Positions 11,229 to 22,616 of a stretch of DNA of 64,000 nt are shown here, piece after piece; within the stretch, counting starts at the first letter, position 1; each line of letters begins with the position of its first letter. A model generated the notes under the pieces. That model saw nothing but the letters and a program-made list of their open reading frames with translations. It was not told the origin of the DNA and did not search any database. The stretch is from Nemopilema nomurai (Eukaryota > Cnidaria > Scyphozoa > Rhizostomeae > Rhizostomatidae), in assembly GCA_003864495.1 (NCBI GenBank), contig ML133437.1, forward strand, positions 2,046,001 through 2,110,000, given 5' to 3'. The position numbers and the translations under genes were made by a program.

Positions 11229-13930
11229 ATGGCTGCTAGAGCATGGAAGACTTTTGCAGCGATTAATTTTCTAAAAGACATACCAGCTAACATATCTGTG
11301 AGAACTTTTATGTGCACACCTGCACGAGAAAAGCTTATTGCTACTTTCAAGTCGAAGCCAAAGAAACCATCGAAACCGAAACTGAAAGAATTGCCTTGGA
11401 AAAAAGTGACAGTCGGACCACGGGACGATGTTTATTACCTTTATAAACAAGGCCCGCCATCACATACTTTCAAAGATGCTTTAGATGTGCTAAGGGCATT
11501 TGCATTTTATGAAGAAACAGTAAGAGTGAACTTAAGGCTCGATATGAAAGAAAAAAAGGTGACTTAAAGTATTTTGTTCCCCTATCATGTTAGAAGGTTG
11601 CTCGGCAAACCAAAGAATATCGTTTATGTTGTAGGAAATACTTAGTCAATGGAATGCATAATTGTGAAAAATTACATTTCATGTTTAGTTGGCAATTGCA
11701 TTAGCTCTAGATTGTATTATAGTTCTAAATAGAGTTTCATTGATAGAGCAGGGATGTTTCATGAAATGTCAACAAGATAGATAAAAGTTGGAAAACATTT
11801 CATGTCACTGCTAAACGTTAGCTTGTACTATAAATCTTTGGTCATTTGAAGCAGGTTTTCTTGAGAAAATGATGTTCACTTCTAGATTAGGACTGATGCC
11901 ATTAGGGGATCTATGCTGTTACCAAAGCCTTTCAAACCAAAGAAAATCCTTGTCTTTGCAGAGGTGAGACCTCTATTGTTATGAACTATTTTTTAATTGA
12001 AATGGTAAATACCTGGTTTATGCAAGAACAGTGAGCAATTTAAATGTCCTTTTATTCCTTATAATGCTAGAATGATTGCATGAAAAGTAGACTATACTGT
12101 TGTTGATGAAAGCACTTGCATCAAAATTAATGGATTCAAAACCTTTTGTGTTTGGTCATGTTCATACTTTTGTATGAACTAGTAGCTAGTAATTTTGGCT
12201 TCTTCTTTCAGTTATCTTCAAGGATATATTGTGTAGAATATTTTATGAAATATCGTCTGTTACATGTGGTTTTATGTTGATGAATCCAGAATCTTAATTG
12301 TGAAAACTGACTTTGATAACTTTCAGGTTCAATATTGTCTTTTTCTCTGTGAAGAACTAAATCATGAATCTCGGCAAGCAGACTTTCTGTGCGCCTTTCT
12401 TGTGCCTGGCATGATTGATATATATTTATATTTATATATTTTCCTCAGGGTGAGTTTGCTACAGATGCCAAACAGTTTGGAGCTGATTTTGTTGGTGGTA
12501 AAGATCTTATAACCCAGGTATGCATTTCGCTTCTTTCTTTTAACTTACTCTTGCTCTTAGCATTTTGTTGTTTTATTCTGTTTTTTATGGTCAATTTGAG
12601 TATGCAAAATGTGTACGGAAGTTGATTTAATATAAAATCATTTTCCTATTCATGATTCTGAATCAACATTTTATACATGGTTGCAATATTTTCTTCATTT
12701 AGAATAGAAATGCCAATCAAAAATTTTGATTTTGTTTCAAGGTTGAAGCTGGTGAATTAGACTTTGACTACTGTCTTAGCAGTTTAGAGTTTTTACCAAA
12801 TTTGTCACACATGCCAAGGATTCTGAAGGACAAAATGCCAAACACAAGGCGAGGTATGCAAAATCTAACATCTTTCAACCGGCATGTTCTGGACACCAAG
12901 TGATCAAATAGGATTTATAAGAATTTAATATCTTTGAATCTTATTAAAGGGATGAGTCTTCTGCATGCTTGTATTTTAGAGCCTCAAATGAAATCATGAT
13001 TTGATTTTTTTTATGGAATACAGAAAGATGATAAGTGTTCAGAAAAGCTTTTAATGCAATGAGTTAAAATTTTAAGGAATAAAAGGCAGCTTCAACAATG
13101 TGTGCTGTACAATCATCTATATTTTACAACTTTGTTTTCAAGTTAAAAACCTATATTTTATACAATTTTTGTCTTAATACTTTTGAGTGATAAGGCTTTT
13201 ATCATACACAGAGGTGATTTACACTTTATTATATACAATGTCTTTTTAGGTACTGCAACAGATGACATAAGCACAGCTGTAGCTCAATACAGGAGAGGCC
13301 ATACATATAGAACGACCCGAGAGGGACAAATCAACTCCGATATTGCACTGGCAAGTACACCTTGTTGACTAAATGTTAGTTTTAATCATAGTAGTCAACA
13401 CTAAATGGCCAAGTAGCTTTCTCAGCTCTGCATTTTATGCATCTTTGTGCTTTATCAATTTCTTCACTTGCCTTTTTAGTTGAGCTTTACCGACAATGAA
13501 ATTCGAGAGAACGTGCGTGCTATCATTGCAGCGATTGAATCTCATATGCCACAAACACTGAAACCAGGTTTGTATTTTAATTTCTGCCAAGGTTTCTGCT
13601 AAATAATACTGCTTTCTGAAAATGCAGAATTTGTTCTTTCAAGCAGAAGCTTTGCAATCTGTGTACAGTTTAATGACTTTTGTAGAAAATTGATTTAAAC
13701 CACGCAAATCACTTGTATTTAAGTGGCAGCAAAACTTTATAGATGGTGTTAAATTTTTGTCATTATTGATAATATCCTTTGTGCTTGATTTAATCAGATG
13801 ACCAATAGCACCTTCTGAATACTAAATTATTTTCTTGTCTTGCCATGCAGATCAGTTTTTCAAGAAACTCGTGCTGTCATCGCAATATGGACCTGGACTT
13901 TTACTTAACAAAGAGGAAATTTTCTTATGA
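11229..13930 (+). CDS. MRPL1: Mitochondrial ribosomal protein L1 (uL1m), tandem copy A, 7 exons
   Basis: Exons: 11229-11558, 11886-11963, 12449-12517, 12742-12853, 13250-13350, 13480-13567, 13851-13930; product 285 aa. ATG at 11229 begins a basic, Ser/Arg/Lys-rich, acid-poor leader (MAARAWKTFAAIN) typical of mitochondrial import. The mature part carries the L1 fold: DDVYYLYK, LRAFAFYEETVRVNLRLDM, PFKPKKILVFAE, AKQFGADFVGGKDLI, FDYCLSSLEFLPNL, the NSDIALLSFTD strand and a final SSQYGPGLLL. uL1m forms the L1 stalk of the mitochondrial large subunit at the E site. Intron 5 uses a GC donor (CTG|GCAAGT); a GT alternative three bases later breaks the frame. A second copy follows directly with the same exon plan. 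There are no stop codons or frameshifts, so both copies look functional. Confidence 0.93.
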
Positions 13931-14559
13931 GTGTACAGGTGGATGTCTAGCCGATTGTGGTGTTTTGGTTTCATCCTGCAGTCTGCAGCCTGTTGATCAT
14001 CATCAGCGAGTTTTTGTCTGGCAGACAGGAAAGTCAGGAGAGTCAAAAATATGTTGCAACAAGACATTGTAACAGAAGAAACCATCGATGCAACAAGAAT
14101 GATTTGCTTTACTGCATGTAATTCATAATGTTATAAGTAAAATTTCTGTATTTTTTATGAGTGTTCTTTGGATCCAGTAACTGATTTTCCAACTTTTAAC
14201 AGTGTTATGGAATAGTTTTTCCTTCTTTTGGAACTGCTTGGTATTGGCAGATGAAATCACTCGACTAGAGATTTCTGACTTGTTTTGCTATTGATAATAG
14301 TTCAATTCAATTCATATTCAAGCTTTCAGTCACGATATACTGATAGTAAAGATCCAATCAAATCAGTCAAGCTAAGGTCACTCGCAAAGAAATAAAAAAG
14401 GCTATCATAATTGTAATATTAATTAGTATTGTAAAAAAGGTTATCATAATTGTAAAAGATGAGAAAGAGAAATGAAAAGTAGCAGTAATATTGTCTGTTC
14501 TGGTAAGACCACTTGATGCTTGTTCCCCGTCTCATAACGAGGCTGCTGCAAACGACAAA
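13931..14559 (+). other. Spacer between the two MRPL1 copies
   Basis: This 629-base stretch contains the 3' UTR of copy A and the promoter and 5' UTR of copy B. An AATAAA at 14391-14396 could end copy A. No separate gene is seen. An in-frame stretch upstream of 14560 reaches back to a TTG at 14491, but no ATG occurs before 14560. Confidence 0.5.
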
Positions 14560-16983
14560 ATGGCGGCGCTCGGTTCCTCGTGCAGAAAATGTCTCCAAAA
14601 TTTAATTCCAGTAACCCAACAGTTTTGCAGATATTTTGGCTCTACTACGTATCTACAAAGGTTGAAAATAGATTATAGAATAAAGGAAGTGCCAAAAAAG
14701 AAGCAATGGGTCAAGCCGAGCATCAGAGAGGATCTCTTATTTATGTATAATGGAAAAGCTCGTAGCACTTTCCCGTACCATAAATTTGACCTTGCGATGG
14801 AGATATTACGCGCCTGTGCTGTCAAGGACGAGAACGTTGGTGTTTATATAAGACTTAACCTCAATGGAAAAGATGTAAGATGCTATTGAATGATTAAATG
14901 CACCATAGTGATCGCCTAGCTTGCAAATCCAAATCAATCTTTCGCAACAACGTTGGTTAATGAATGTTGTTTAACGTATTCAGTTGATGCATGCTATCTA
15001 GACTTGTAAGTACTGCATCCAGAGTACATTTTTACATTAAGTGCTTTAAACACTTTTCTTTATTTTAGATTACAACAGAAAGCATCAAAGGTCATATAAT
15101 TCTGCCCAAACAATTTAAGGAGAAGAAATTGCTTGTCTTAGCAGAGGTTTTTAGACTCTCATTCTTCTTGAAACGTTTTGCAGATAAAAGTTTGCAAGAA
15201 AATGGCTTCTGTTTTATTTAGATGTAGCCAGCTCTGGACCTGGGTGGAATCCATGTAAACCTCATGCCAGTATTAAATATGTACTTCATTATGCTAAGCG
15301 AAAAACAAGCAGTTTGCCCAACCATCTCTATGGTAGTTTAGGATACATTCATGGTAATTTTGTCTTTGGATTTGGTATGTTATCTATACAAGTTGTGCAA
15401 AGATCCATTGTCATCAGTTTTGGGAGAAATTGTCCAACATGACTTAACTTTCATCCTGTTTCCCTAGGGACAGGAAGCAGAAGATGCCCGGGCTGCAGGA
15501 GCTGATTATGTTTGTGGAAAAGATGATTTATCAAATGCAAGTTACAAAACCTTAAATGCTATCCTTAAGTAGAATGCCTTTTTTTGATCAGGCTTTATTT
15601 GTATCATGTGTTAATTTCGGAAACTGTTTTGTCTTAGATTTGTTCCTTTGATTTGATCTAACTATTACTCTGCCTAATTTTCTTTTTGGCAGGTTGAAGC
15701 TGAAGAGTATGAGTTTGACTACTGCCTCAGCAGCTTGGAGTTTCTACCCAGAATACAACATCTCTCAACAATTTTTGGAGACCAGATGCCAAGTCAAGAC
15801 CTTGGTTAGTACCTGTTTGCTTATCAGTTTGTAGAAAGAAATTTTTTGTAGAAAAGTTCCAAATATATGCAAAACGATGGAAATCTGTTTGTTTTTCTTT
15901 TCCTGAAACTGATGAAAGCTTTGTTTTTCTTTTTCTGAATGTCAGTGGTTGCAGAGCTTAGATGTTGCAATGTAGACACCTTGTTCTCAAAAGTATCTGC
16001 AATATAATGCAATATAAGAGAAGTTACGTACATAAATTTTGAATGTTTTTCGTATTTAATTGTCTCCATTTTAGATTATATCTTTACCTGTGGAAAATAG
16101 TCAATGACTTTTCTTATTTAGGTACAGCAACCAACAATTTAGCATTTGCAGTCAGAGAGTACAAGCGAGGTCAAAAATACAAGTGCATGAAACAGGGTGC
16201 TGTCAGCTTAGACATTGCCAAGGTAAAGCACAATTAAATGTATTTTATTCCAGAATTTTTTTGATTTTATCTTAGCAGCCCAGAGCCTTTATCCTCAAAT
16301 TCAATTTCAAATTTTAGTTAGGTGCAATTCTTAATGTGATCATAATTTCAAACACAGCTTATCTTTTATCTTCTATTATCAGCTCAGCTTCTCTGATGAG
16401 GAAGTGAAGGAGAATTTACAGGTAGCAGTAAATGCTGTCAAGTCTCACACACCCTTCAATGTCTCACCAGGTATCAAATTTTTTATTTAAACAACAGCAA
16501 ACTATGCTTTCAACATTTTCCAAATTTAAATCACAACTTTGTTAACTTTTATTTGACATCATCATTTGTTTAGTTTGTTGAATTTGTTTTGTTTTTATTG
16601 AATTCTCTTAGCAAGCACTTCATCCAGCAACAGTTATCATTGCCAATGGTTACTTAGGACATAAGAATTTATATGAAAAATGTGGCCATCTACTTTTTTA
16701 ACTTGTGGCGTGTTATTTAGTACAGGGGATTTCTACAGTTGATACTTTTAAGTGTCACATTTAATTCAGTTGAACAGCAAGTTACAATTTTACATTTCAG
16801 TTGTTCAAAAAAGGCTCTAACTTTTTACTACAGAAGTTTCCATAAGATTTTTTAATGAGAAAACCTTGATGGTTTCTGTATACCTTGTCTGTTCTGTTTA
16901 CAGAAACTTTTATGAAAAGAATATACATCACATCCAGTTATGGACCAGGACTTTTGCTACACAAACGAGACCTGCTACGTTGA
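14560..16983 (+). CDS. MRPL1: Mitochondrial ribosomal protein L1 paralog, tandem copy B, 7 exons
   Basis: Exons: 14560-14874, 15069-15146, 15468-15536, 15693-15804, 16122-16222, 16383-16470, 16904-16983; product 280 aa. Exons 2 to 7 have exactly the same lengths as those of copy A (78, 69, 112, 101, 88, 80), so this is a tandem duplicate of the spliced gene, not a retrocopy. The start at 14560 (aaaATGGC) matches the context of copy A and opens a leader without acidic residues. Shared landmarks are FDYCLSSLEFLPRI, SLDIAKLSFSDEEVKENL and ITSSYGPGLLLHKRDLLR. The sequence has clearly diverged from copy A while staying open, consistent with selection on both. Intron 3 uses a GC donor (AAT|GCAAGT); reading on to a GT four bases later gives an in-frame stop. 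Which copy is the main L1 and whether they differ in tissue or timing cannot be seen. Confidence 0.92.
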
Positions 16984-18221
16984 TCATAAACTATATTGTA
17001 AATCATTGTAGCTATGTATTGTATCAGAAGCAGGTTTGCTCCATCTCCAAGTAATCCCTGAAGTCCATAACTTTTGTTTAAGTTGTTTGAGATCATGAAG
17101 TTTTGTCATTAATCAGAATAGGCAGAGAATCCACACCGACGCAATCTATATTACGTAATGTTTTTTCTCGCTGTGTTGGCTGCTCTATTTACGCTAAAGC
17201 TACGCTTCCCGAAATCTGAATCCACAACTTCATGTTTACTTTCGATACTGCGTTGAATCGAGGTCATCATAATTGGAGCCTGATTCCTACGGAGGAGCGA
17301 TAAAGAGTGACACATCCTTAATTCTTTGTTTACGCCCGCGAGGAATGATCTAATTTCGCAATTAATACTAAAGAATTTCGCAAAACTTTAAATGCGTTTG
17401 GGTCTTGTTCTGCGTAGAAGCAGATATTCCCATGACAGTTTGGATGCTTTCTCTTGCTTATTTACTTCGCGTTTATTTGTTGTTCCATTGGCCTCAGGGG
17501 ACCTCATATCTGTGCGTGGATGTCTCAGTTGTAATAGGCTCAAGGGTCCGTGCTTCGAGTCCCTGGCATGACCAAGCTCTCTGTAATTACAGGCATAAGG
17601 AATCACGAGGTGTGGTCACATCAAGAGGAAGGACCAGGACACTGCTTGATAAACATACAGCTTCTGTGTCCTTAAAACTACCTTCATATGCTAGGTAGAT
17701 ATGAACTAAACCAAACCTCATATCTTACTGGCATCAACATCTTACATCAATCTTCATATTTACCACTTTCAGTCTTTCACCGATATAAAATAATTTTATG
17801 ATAAATCTCTTGTTTGGAACAAAACACATGCATGACAAGAATCAGTGTATTTACGTTGCTTGCGCCAGCCTGATTAATTATTAAACTCGTTTAGGCAATT
17901 TGTTTGCGTCGAAAATTTTTATATTCGCGCGGATCAAAATCCCACACTCCCCAACAAGTGAGGAATATTGATTCTTATCTAGTAGGACCTGAACGGAAGG
18001 GAGGCTGTGCATTCAGGGGCCTGTTGATTGGTTACATACCTGTCATTTGATTTCAAGGGCGATCATGATCAGGCGGGTGATGGATTGAATGTGTTTAACG
18101 GAGCACTTGCCCACGTGCTTTCGAATAATAGGTTTAACTGGTGCTACTAAATTTCCCGTACCCGATCTCTTAATGTTGTTAAGCAAAACGTTTTCATTTC
18201 ATTAAGAAAGCTGCTTTCAAA
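16984..18221. other. Intergenic region containing a SINE
   Basis: It holds the 3' UTR of MRPL1 copy B, a tRNA-derived SINE at 17512-17703 and the FKBP promoter. No coding region is supported. The open frame across the SINE on the + strand (17405-17698) has no recognisable protein features. Confidence 0.6.
17512..17703 (+). mobile_element. tRNA-derived SINE, copy 1
   Basis: A tRNA-like head carries an A-box-like TGTCTCAGTTG at about 17521 and a B-box-like GCTTCGAGTCC at 17552-17562 (consensus GGTTCGANTCC). The spacing between boxes is shorter than in a true tRNA. The body, from GAGGTGTGGTCAC through GGACACTGCTTGATAA to ATGCTAGGTAGA, is repeated with a few differences at 45598-45763. Two dispersed copies plus internal Pol III boxes support a SINE. 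Target-site duplications were not clear by eye. Confidence 0.75.
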
Positions 18222-19526
18222 ATGGCGTCTAGTTACCTAAAGTTCGCAATTTTCGCGAGTCTTTTTATACATGGCTTCTGCCAAGATGCGGATGCCGAGA
18301 TTACCTTTGAAGAAACTGGGAAGTTCGAGGACGACCCAAGGCCAGGGAATCCTGCCGTAATGGATCCCGAAATGATCAAAGAAATGGAAGCTGAAAAGGA
18401 GTTCAACAAAGCCGTCGAGGACGCGCACAAAGGCCCCAAGAGCAGCGAGCCAGCGGGAAACAAGACAAAGGAGGTCCTACCTAAGGTGGATCAGCTGTAT
18501 GTCCCTCGTCACTGCCCTAGGAAGGCGCAGAAAGGAGACTTGTTGGTTGTGCACTATACTGGGTGGCTCGCTAAGAGCGGGCGAAAGTTCGACACGACGA
18601 TAGACGTGCGCCGTCGATACGTGCCGTTCGAGTTTGTTCTTGGCACTGGCTACGTGATTCGCGGATGGGAAAAGGGGTTGTTGGACATGTGCAGAGGGGA
18701 GAAGAGAAAGCTTGTCGTGCCGTCCGTATTGGGTTACGGCAGGAAGGGACTGCGAGGAATTATACCACGTAAGTAGGGACTTTGAGTCTGATTTACCGGA
18801 CACGGAAACCGGTGTGCGATCAATATCCCATTTACGGGCCGGGTGGGACTGTCACGGCAAAGCGAGGCTTTTTTTGGCCGGATGGATTGTTCATTTTGTC
18901 GGCCTAAAATGGCAAAGTGTGCGTTGTTAATAGCTTTTTCATAAGCCCAGACTTTCATGTCTCACAAACACCCGAGAAAGCCATATCATACATATCTACA
19001 TTGGAGTTTTAACTTCTGTCGAGTAAAGGATTTATGCGTCAGAATAGTACCTTGATTGTAACTACAACTTAAAGATAGCTGCTTTCTATTCGCAGCCTCT
19101 TTCTTAAATGTTTACGTCTTTCTTCGTGCTATCGGGAATCGTATACTGCCTATGTTTGAATTTCTGTTAACATCTCTTTCTATGGTAGTTGAAGTAAGCT
19201 TATTTGCTTTTTTTATTTCAGCTAACGCAACACTGGTTTTCGAAGTAGACCTTTTGGACATGCGCAGAGCTACACCAAATTACGCGCCAATGGATCTCTT
19301 CACGTCACTAGACAAAGATGGCGATAAGGCTTTATCTCGGGATGAAGTTTCTGCTTACGTCAAGTACCAAAATAAGATTTATGGCCACCCTAACGCCCCC
19401 AAGCCATCGACAGAGGAACACGAAAAAATGGTTGACCAGATCTTCGAAAGGGAGGACAAAGACAGAGATGGACGTATTTCGCATTCCGAATTCAGCGGGC
19501 CTAAGATGCCCCACACCGAGCTGTGA
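18222..19526 (+). CDS. ER-resident FKBP-type peptidyl-prolyl isomerase with EF-hands (FKBP14/FKBP7-like), 2 exons
   Basis: Exons 18222-18768 and 19222-19526; product 283 aa. It has a signal peptide (residues 1 to about 20, YLKFAIFASLFIHGFCQ), then an acidic region of about 80 residues, one FKBP domain (about 95-200), two EF-hands (loops DKDGDKALSRDE and DKDRDGRISHSE) and a C-terminal HTEL for ER retention. FKBP active-site residues are all visible: VHYTGW, KFDTT, FEFVLG, YVIRGWEKG, GYG and, across the splice, IPPNATLVFEV. It should catalyse prolyl isomerisation on secreted proteins in the ER; vertebrate FKBP14 acts on procollagens. The domain order matches FKBP14/FKBP7, but at about 211-222 aa those are shorter, the difference being the N-terminal acidic insert. 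Orthology to one of the two cannot be settled by eye, so no symbol is given. Confidence 0.92.
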
Positions 19527-21344
19527 GATGACTTGCAGCATCTGGAAACTAGGAAACTTTTTAGAAGATGTTTTTTATTTGTAACAAACCTGTTTGTATG
19601 TGAATGTCGCTTTAGCTTATTTCTGTTAGCAATAGATTGCGAAGTTGTACAACACTCAAGTAGAGACTTCAAAGATGTCGCCTCAGTTGTTTTTTTGAAG
19701 CCTCAAATCGCCTGTGTTATGCAGAATGTAGGATTTTCTGGTTGAATCATGTGACTGTAACTTAAGCAGGGTCAAATTTTGGTCGATTTGTGCGTCACGA
19801 AACAAAATTAGAAATGATATTATTTAAGAATTGTTTGTTTTTTCAAAAATTTTTCTGGACGATTACATTCCTTTCATGAAGTGGAGAATTGGTTCATTTC
19901 AATAAGCTGCGTAGCTCATCTGGCTCGTTTCCAGAGAAATTTCGTCGATGTAGTTTTTCCGCACTTGAGGCTATCAAACCCAATGTTGCTGCCAATTCTA
20001 ACCACACTGTTAGTGCGATCAGATTATTTCCAAGATCCTCTCGCCTGAAAAACAAGCAATATTGACCTACATCGCATAATAGAACTGTAGTATGCAGCCT
20101 CATACGCACTCAAAATACTTTTACCACGAAAGAGGCTGAGCACGGACAAGCTTCTCATCGCTCCTCTCCCGATATCAACTCTGAATAATGTCTTTAGGAT
20201 TAAATCCAGATTTTCATCGAAAGGTCACGTGGTCTCGAGCTTCTTGATCACACGGAGTCCTCCAAGAAATAGGCCTATGGAGGCGGCACCCCGGGGCGTC
20301 TTCCCCTGGCGTCTTCTAGTGCCTCCAGTTTTTCGACTGGGCTTCCCTTAGTTTTCTTTCCTGTTGTTGCGGATGTAAACGCAGGTGTCTTTCGCTAGTC
20401 TTTTGTTTGTCTCGGTAACTCGTTTGAAAGGGCTGGTCTTCCGAGGCCAGCTGTTTCAGATAATTTCAATCTACATGAATCCATTGAAAGGTTTTTCAAA
20501 GCAATATTATAGGATGAGCCAATCCACCAATCATATTCGTCCAGATATTGAACAATGATGGCTTGTATTTTGATTAAGGACGCAATAACATCATTCAGAA
20601 GTGATCTTCTCGGTTCGTCTTTTCGAAATCGAGAGGAAAACAGCTGAAGCTTAAAAGCTCAAACATTTTTATGTAAACAAAATTTTTGCATGAATTCATC
20701 GCCAAGGCTTTGGTTTTATGCAAATTTAATTTGTTCAATAACCTGTTTTTGTTCATGTTGCGGATCAGTATCAGGTGATCCAAAGTTGTTTGAAAGTTCA
20801 ACCAACTGTTGATCTGAAGGCAAGGGGAAATAAATGTGGTTGCCTGCATTGGGAACTGGATAGTTATTTGTGTGGATGTGAGATATCACGGAGGGCGTCT
20901 GGTTCGTGTGCTACAGAACAAACAGTCAACCATACCAGGTTGGAGCGTGCCTCAGAAATCCAGGCAACGAATGGGACTTGGTTTTGCCTTAATGATCCAA
21001 GGCTCAAGACGAGCTGGAAAATCACGTGAACTTTGTTGATGGTGGTGGCAGCAAAACCGCGAACAGGGACGGTTTCTTTGTTGCTTGTAGCTGTTTGTTA
21101 TTGTTATTAATGCAAGAGGCTGGAGCTTCTGGCAACCATCTGAAGTGGATATCGCGTGCTTCAAACAGTCGAGACCTCTGTTTGCCCACGAAAGTTTATG
21201 TAGATATTTGAGCGTTGCGCGTCTAACTTGCAGATTGATCGCTTCTGTTGGCAGCCGAACCTTAGTTGAGAGAGCGAGCACGAAAGAAGCGTTTGGCTCT
21301 TTGTGGACTGTTGATGAAATCGTAGCTTGGTAGGATCTCTTGCC
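19527..21344. other. Intergenic region between FKBP and the K2P channel
   Basis: It contains the FKBP 3' UTR and, towards the right, the K2P 5' UTR and promoter. Several short open frames exist on both strands but none shows domain features or splice-site support. At about 20279-20335, tggaggc and gtgcctcca form a weak inverted repeat in a GC-rich patch. Nothing else stands out. Confidence 0.45.
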
Positions 21345-22616
21345 ATGGCTTGCCCGGCGTTTTTCTTCAACCTATCTTGCTTGGTGATACGACTGTTAAT
21401 CGTCATGGCGTACCTATGTGTTGGGGCAGCAGTGTTTAGGACTTTGGAAAAAGACAGTCAGATGGACACTTGGAACAAGAAGCCCGAAGCTGAACAGTAC
21501 TTCAGCTGGTTCAACTTTGCATTTTCAAGTACGACAACCATCGGTAAGTGTAGAGTTCGTGTTATTTTAGTTTTCTCAAGCTTGGCTTGCCTCTTATGTG
21601 GAAAGGGAAGAGAAACGAGTTGGAGTCCCGCGTTTATCGCTTCACATTCTTGATCTCGTTGCAAAATTTCTGAGATTGTTCTATCAAGAAATGCAGCGTT
21701 ACGTTGCCAGGCAATTGTGGGTTTTCATGATAAAAGTATCGCCTTTTTGTCACATACTAAGTGTTATGACGTCACGCCCTTAGCCGTCACCTTTTGACGA
21801 TTTCTCTTTGGTTTAGCAGCAGGAGACTACGTTATTACCACCCGCATTACCAACTTTCATGTAAAGTTTTACAATCAATCTAACGCTTTTTGCATTGCAA
21901 TCAAATTCAAAAAACGTAATGGAACTACGAACCAAGTGCTGGAAGGTTATTGAAAAACCGAACTATCTATTCTCTCATTTTTTTTCACTAAACGTTATGG
22001 CAGTCCAAATTTTGTTTTCATTTCAGGTTACGGAGATGTCGCCCCCAAAACGTCGAATGCCAAGTTGTTCTACATTTTCTACTCCATTGTTGGCATCCCT
22101 TTGATGATTTGGTACTTGTCCCTTTGTGGCCAGACGCAAAACGACTTGTACACACTGGCGCTAAAGTCCATCCGCACGTCCCTCTGGCACAAGAACGACA
22201 AGTCATACATGGACGTGGGCCCCGTTTTGATAAGTATCATCGTTTTGATCATATTCTGGTTCATTGGCTCAGTGACATTACAGAAGTCAACAGATCTGTC
22301 ACTTTTGGACTGCTTGTACTATTGGTTTGGGACAATGACCACGTCTGGATTTGGTGACGCGTTGATAAAAGACCAGGCAACTGCCTTTCACGGCTGGATC
22401 GTGTACAAATGGTTCCTTCTCAACCTCGTTTTCGGGGTGATTCAATCAACACTGGTCTGGGTGCATGGCTTCAACGAGGCCAAGCAGTCCATGTGTTGCA
22501 TTTGCTGGCACCCGGAAAGTCATTATGATGATGATGCCGACACGATTGCAAGGTACAATTTTGAGTTGGCGAAGCAGAGGGAATTCATACAACTGCACAG
22601 GCAGCAGAAACATTGA
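21345..22616 (+). CDS. Two-pore-domain potassium channel (K2P), 2 coding exons, short cap
   Basis: Exons 21345-21543 and 22027-22616; product 262 aa from the ATG at 21345 (an upstream in-frame TTG at 21327 is not used). Topology: M1 (about 8-31, FFFNLSCLVIRLLIVMAYLC), pore 1 with TTIGYGD, M2 (FYIFYSIVGIPLMIWYL), M3 (VLISIIVLIIFWFIGSVTL), pore 2 with TTSGFGD, M4 (WFLLNLVFGVIQSTLVWV) and a short cytoplasmic tail. K2P channels carry background K+ current as dimers in the plasma membrane. The single intron splits the first glycine codon of pore-1 GYG, an intron position known to be widely conserved in K2P genes. Only about 40 residues separate GAAVF of M1 from the TTIG of pore 1, about 30 fewer than usual, and no cap cysteine is present. 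It is convergent with the EGF/LamG gene. The K2P subfamily is not assigned. Confidence 0.93.

Noticed and set aside
14491..14559. MRPL1 copy B start at 14491
   Set aside because: That codon is TTG. The ATG at 14560 has the same aaaATGGC context as copy A and opens a mitochondrial leader.
17512..17580. A functional tRNA gene
   Set aside because: A- and B-box-like motifs are present but too close together, and no cloverleaf can be drawn; the repeat copy at 45598 shows it is a SINE head.
20279..20335. GC-rich hairpin as a regulatory RNA or transposon end
   Set aside because: The inverted repeat is short and imperfect, and nothing else supports an element.
21327..21344. K2P start at 21327
   Set aside because: That codon is TTG. 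The ATG at 21345 lies just before M1 and gives a normal N-terminus.
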